Below, in pieces: positions 6,528-8,907 of a DNA stretch of 8,907 nt. The stretch's first letter is position 1; every line of letters begins with the position of its first letter. A program made the position numbers and the translations under genes. The notes below the pieces were generated by a model. It saw only the letters and a program-made list of their open reading frames with translations, searched no databases and was not told the DNA's origin. The DNA comes from Candidatus Dormiibacterota bacterium (GTDB lineage Bacteria > Chloroflexota > Dormibacteria > Aeolococcales > Aeolococcaceae): contig CATPAP010000214.1 in the NCBI GenBank assembly GCA_955651875.1, positions 1 through 8,907 of the forward strand, written 5' to 3'.

Positions 6528-6557
6528 ATTCTACCGCCGATTTCTGCCCGGGGTGAA
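6528..6557 (-). promoter_or_regulatory. Candidate sigma-70-type promoter of the Crp/Fnr gene
   Basis: On the minus strand TTCACC (6552-6557) and TAGAAT (6528-6533) are separated by 18 bp, close to TTGACA/TATAAT. The predicted start near 6521 gives a leader of about 75 nt. This is the best two-box promoter visible in the window. Confidence 0.5.
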
Positions 6558-6656
6558 GCGGTCTGCTAACACCAGCCCCGGGCGGCCGGGTGCCTACGCT
6601 TCAGCTGGCGAGCAGCGCAGCATCGTCGCCGCCGGCGTTTCCGGCTGACAAAAGGA

Positions 6657-6684
6657 CGGCAGCGCGACTCGAGTCGCGCTGCCG
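6657..6684 (-). terminator. Perfect 28-bp palindrome, likely intrinsic terminator read leftward
   Basis: Two 14-bp arms are exact reverse complements (CGGCAGCGCGACTC, then its complement), folding to a 12-bp GC-rich stem with a TCGA loop. On the minus strand the stem is followed by TCCTTTTGTC, a modest T-run; on the plus strand no T-run follows. The simplest reading is a terminator for leftward transcripts, placed before the Crp/Fnr promoter. An operator for a dimeric regulator is the main alternative. Confidence 0.5.
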
Positions 6685-6785
6685 GATGGAGGGGCGTACT
6701 GCCGAGAACATGCACCACAGTCGGCGGCCGGTCGGCACGGTGGCGAACAGAATGGGCACAGCTGCCTCTTCGCACGGACTTTGAA

Positions 6786-6791
6786 CACAAT
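6786..6791 (+). promoter_or_regulatory. Candidate -10 element of the galactokinase gene (leaderless)
   Basis: CACAAT with 9 nt to the ATG at 6801 and no Shine-Dalgarno between. It keeps the A at position 2 and T at position 6 of TANNNT but lacks the first T. The spacing is the same as at the hydrolase gene. Confidence 0.35.
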
Positions 6792-6800
6792 CACGCTGCC

Positions 6801-7958
6801 ATGAGCACCGCAGACAGGGCGAGCGGCGCAACGGCCGCCGCGCAGGCGTTCGCACGTTTGACCGGCCACTCGCCGGAGGGCTTCTGGACGTCGCCTGGGC
6901 GGGTGAACCTCGTCGGCGAGCACACCGACTACAACGCCGGCTGGGTGCTGCCGGCCACTATGAACCGGTCCGCCGTGGTGGCTGCCGGGCTGCGGGCGGA
7001 CGGGATTGTGCGCTGCGCCTCGCTCCAGGTTCGCGGAGTGGTGGAGATGAGGCTCGAGGACGTCCACCCGGGAGGCGACCCCGGCTGGGCTGCACCGGTG
7101 CTCGGCGCGCTGTGGGCCATGCGCAGGGCGGGGATGGTCGTTCCCGGCATCGACCTTGTCGTCGACTCCGCCATACCGATCGGTGCGGGGCTGGCTTCGA
7201 GCGCTGCCCTCGAGGTCGCCACCGTCCTCGCCGCCAGCGGTCTCACCGGGGTGCCGCTGGCGGCGACTGACGTCGCGCGCTGCTGCCAGGCCGGAGAGCA
7301 GGCGATCGCCGGGGCGCCGACAGGGATCATGGACCCGCTGGTGGCGCTCGCCGGCCGGCGCGGGCACGCGGTGTTCCTCGACTGCAGGAGTCTGGAGCAT
7401 GACCTCGTGCCCTTCGAGCCGGAGCGGTTCGACGGCACGTTGCTCGTCATCGACACAACCGTCGCGCATGACAACCGCTCCAGTGGGTACCACGCGCGGC
7501 GCGAGCAGTGCGCCCAGGCGGCGGCCGTCCTCGGCATTCCGTCCCTGCGCGACGCGGCGCTCGACGACGTGACGACTGGGCTGAGCGGCGAGCTGCAGAG
7601 GCGAGCCCGGCATGTTGTGACCGAGAACGACCGGGTGCTGCGGGTCACAGAGTTGCTGCGCGCCGGCCGCCTACCCGAGATCGGACCGCTGCTCGACCTG
7701 AGCCATGCCTCGCTGCGTGACGACTACGAGGTGTCGTGCGCGGAGCTCGACTGCGCGGTCGAGGCGGCGCGGGGCGCGGGAGCGTGGGGTGCGCGCATGA
7801 CCGGAGCGGGGTTCGGAGGCAGCGCGATCGCGCTTCTTCCCACCGCCAAGCGTGATGCCGTGGCCGACTCGGTGCGCATGGCGTTTGCAGAGCGCGGTCA
7901 CCGCGCGCCGCACGTGTTCGCGGTGACCACCGCTGACGGCGCGGGACGGTGCGGCTGA
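6801..7958 (+). CDS. galK: Galactokinase (GHMP kinase family)
   Basis: 385 residues, the usual length. It is predicted to phosphorylate galactose to galactose-1-phosphate with ATP, in the cytoplasm, as the first step of the Leloir pathway. The galactokinase signature PGRVNLVGEHTDYN (32-45) carries Arg34, Glu40, His41 and Asp43. GHMP motif 2 is IPIGAGLASSAALEVA (125-140), the ATP phosphate loop. Catalytic Asp178 lies in GIMDPL. Motif 3, GARMTGAGFGGSAIAL (330-345), closes the active site. The residue after MD is Pro, where most galactokinases have Gln. No galT, galE or galactose transporter lies next to it. No Shine-Dalgarno precedes the ATG; a -10-like CACAAT lies 9 nt upstream. It ends 8 bp from the convergent cyclic-nucleotide-binding gene. 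A related sugar kinase is the main alternative. Confidence 0.87.
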   Translation: MSTADRASGATAAAQAFARLTGHSPEGFWTSPGRVNLVGEHTDYNAGWVLPATMNRSAVVAAGLRADGIVRCASLQVRGVVEMRLEDVHPGGDPGWAAPVLGALWAMRRAGMVVPGIDLVVDSAIPIGAGLASSAALEVATVLAASGLTGVPLAATDVARCCQAGEQAIAGAPTGIMDPLVALAGRRGHAVFLDCRSLEHDLVPFEPERFDGTLLVIDTTVAHDNRSSGYHARREQCAQAAAVLGIPSLRDAALDDVTTGLSGELQRRARHVVTENDRVLRVTELLRAGRLPEIGPLLDLSHASLRDDYEVSCAELDCAVEAARGAGAWGARMTGAGFGGSAIALLPTAKRDAVADSVRMAFAERGHRAPHVFAVTTADGAGRCG

Positions 7959-7966
7959 GAGGACTG

Positions 7967-8905
7967 TCAGCCGGGGGTCTCCTCGCGACGGTGGGCCGCG
8001 GCCAGCTCGGTGAGCATCTGCGGATCCAGCTCCGCGCCGCTAATCGTCGCCACCCGGCACGGTGTCACCGCGCGCAGCGTCGCGGTGCGGCTACCGCCCT
8101 CGAGCAGGGCTCGCTCGCCGAGTACGGCTCCCGGGCCGAGCTGGCCGAGTGCCGATCCCTTGACCTCCACCGACACCACACCGTCAAGCAACAGGAATAC
8201 GTCGGTACCCTCGTCGCCCTCATTGACGAGCGTTCCTCCCTGCGCCACCTTGCTGATGCGCGGCTTGCTGCCTCCGCGCATGATGTGTCCGGACAGTTCG
8301 CGCTCCAGCGCGGTCTCGACCTCGCTGACCAGCGCGGGCGAGTCCTCGTCGCCCCAGGGGGTGTGCGATCCGAAGGCCCGATGGTACCAGTCCTTGAAGT
8401 CCACCAGTCCGGACTTGAGGACCAGCTTGCCCTCGTGGTCATAGATCCAGTGGCGCGGGAAGGGGCTGGCGCCGACCACCTCGTGCGATGAGCTGCCGTC
8501 GGCGTGCAGGGTCAGCGACAGCGTCGTCCATGCCAGCGGTGCGGAGACCTGGACGAAGGGCGGGTACTTGACTCGCCGGGGCGCGGGCACGCCGGTCCGT
8601 CCTCCGGTGGTCTGCACGAACCGCACACACTCATCGGAAACCACCGGCGCCTGCTGGCGATCCGGGAACGCGACCGCGGCGAAGGTCGCCACCTTGCCGG
8701 CGAGCCGCATCGTCGTCGAGCCGATCTGGCCGCCGCCGCTGTAGCCGTGTCCGGTGATGCTGCCTCCTTCGACCTCGATCCAGGCGCTCAGCTGGTTGGC
8801 GAAGCGGAAGCGGTCGGCCTCGCGCAAGGCGTCGAGGTCGTCGATGTGGTCGGGCGGTGGCTCGTCGTAATGGGCCACGCCCATGTCGAACGGCAGGCGG
8901 GTCAT
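7967..8905 (-). CDS. Protein with C-terminal cyclic-nucleotide-binding domain, possibly 5'-partial
   Basis: 312 residues from an ATG at 8905, two bases from the window edge, so the true start may lie outside. Residues ~1-205 form a domain I do not recognise: Gly-rich ITGHGYSGGGQIGSTT (~50-65), a stretch with FPDRQQAPVVSDECVRFVQTTG (~80-100) and an aromatic FKDWYHRAFG (~170-179). Residues ~213-300 are a cyclic-nucleotide-binding domain: EGDEGTDVFLLLDGVVSVEV, then GPGAVLGERALLEGGSRTAT (257-276). Glu264 and Arg273 match the Glu and Arg that hold the ribose and phosphate of cAMP or cGMP in phosphate-binding cassettes. There is no DNA-binding helix-turn-helix and no membrane segment, so it is not a Crp regulator. 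A cyclic-nucleotide-controlled cytoplasmic protein is inferred; its output is unknown. Confidence 0.78.
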   Translation of the reverse strand: MTRLPFDMGVAHYDEPPPDHIDDLDALREADRFRFANQLSAWIEVEGGSITGHGYSGGGQIGSTTMRLAGKVATFAAVAFPDRQQAPVVSDECVRFVQTTGGRTGVPAPRRVKYPPFVQVSAPLAWTTLSLTLHADGSSSHEVVGASPFPRHWIYDHEGKLVLKSGLVDFKDWYHRAFGSHTPWGDEDSPALVSEVETALERELSGHIMRGGSKPRISKVAQGGTLVNEGDEGTDVFLLLDGVVSVEVKGSALGQLGPGAVLGERALLEGGSRTATLRAVTPCRVATISGAELDPQMLTELAAAHRREETPG

Positions 8906-8907
8906 CC

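Larger units (their letters stand above)
6445..6800. other. 356-bp intergenic region between the divergent Crp/Fnr and galactokinase genes
   Basis: No convincing protein gene lies here on either strand; the open frames are Arg/Pro/Ser-rich GC artefacts without ribosome sites. It holds the Crp/Fnr leader and promoter (6528-6557), a small stem GCCGG/CCGGC (6631-6645), the 28-bp perfect palindrome (6657-6684), a direct repeat of GTCGGC at 11-bp spacing (6720-6725, 6731-6736) and the presumed galactokinase promoter. It is the longest non-coding stretch of the window and the obvious place for regulator binding or a small RNA. Confidence 0.6.

Noticed and set aside
6720..6736. Direct repeat GTCGGC at 11-bp spacing upstream of galK
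   Set aside because: The one-turn spacing is suggestive, but a six-base GC-rich repeat is too weak to call an operator.
6566..6790. A 74-codon minus-strand open frame as a small protein gene
   Set aside because: It runs through the perfect palindrome, is Arg/Cys/Pro-rich without a recognisable motif, and has no ribosome site.

Overview
The window is a very GC-rich bacterial chromosome segment with ten genes or gene remnants packed on alternating strands. Codon use, GTG and TTG starts, an IMPase-type histidinol-phosphatase, a membrane-anchored L,D-transpeptidase and several Shine-Dalgarno-less genes with a TANNNT-type hexamer just before the start codon all fit an actinobacterium or a deep-branching, high-GC relative. 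The sequence alone does not fix the phylum. There is no rRNA, tRNA, CRISPR array or recognisable transposase.

Left part (1-2837): a rightward gene for a small 2-oxoglutarate/Fe(II)-oxygenase-like protein (53-703) ends against a leftward pair. That pair is a histidinol-phosphatase (hisN, 907-1722) followed by a 35-residue zinc-ribbon protein (716-823). Divergent from hisN is a membrane-anchored or secreted alpha/beta-hydrolase (1776-2837). The 53 bp between the two start codons hold two outward-facing -10-like hexamers placed 8 and 9 nt before the starts, suggesting leaderless transcripts.

Middle (2821-5717): behind the hydrolase, on the minus strand, lies the last ~55 residues of a sensor histidine kinase (the G2 box and C-terminal end of its ATPase domain). 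Its upstream part is gone and replaced by an L,D-transpeptidase gene (3037-4419). Divergent from that is an MFS transporter (4497-5717) read from a TTG codon behind a strong Shine-Dalgarno.

Right part (5707-8907): a Crp/Fnr-type regulator (5707-6444) overlaps the transporter tail by 11 bp. A 356-bp non-coding interval follows, containing a plausible promoter for the regulator and a perfect 28-bp palindrome that reads as an intrinsic terminator on the minus strand. Then come a galactokinase (6801-7958) and, convergent with it and 8 bp away, a protein with a C-terminal cyclic-nucleotide-binding domain (7967-8905) whose start lies at the window edge.

The genes do not form one pathway. They are mostly single-gene units: cell wall (L,D-transpeptidase), transport, sugar phosphorylation, histidine synthesis and regulation. 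No complete new multi-gene system is apparent. The points most worth following are the histidine-kinase remnant, the palindrome, the set of apparently leaderless genes and the uncharacterised N-terminal half of the cyclic-nucleotide-binding protein.
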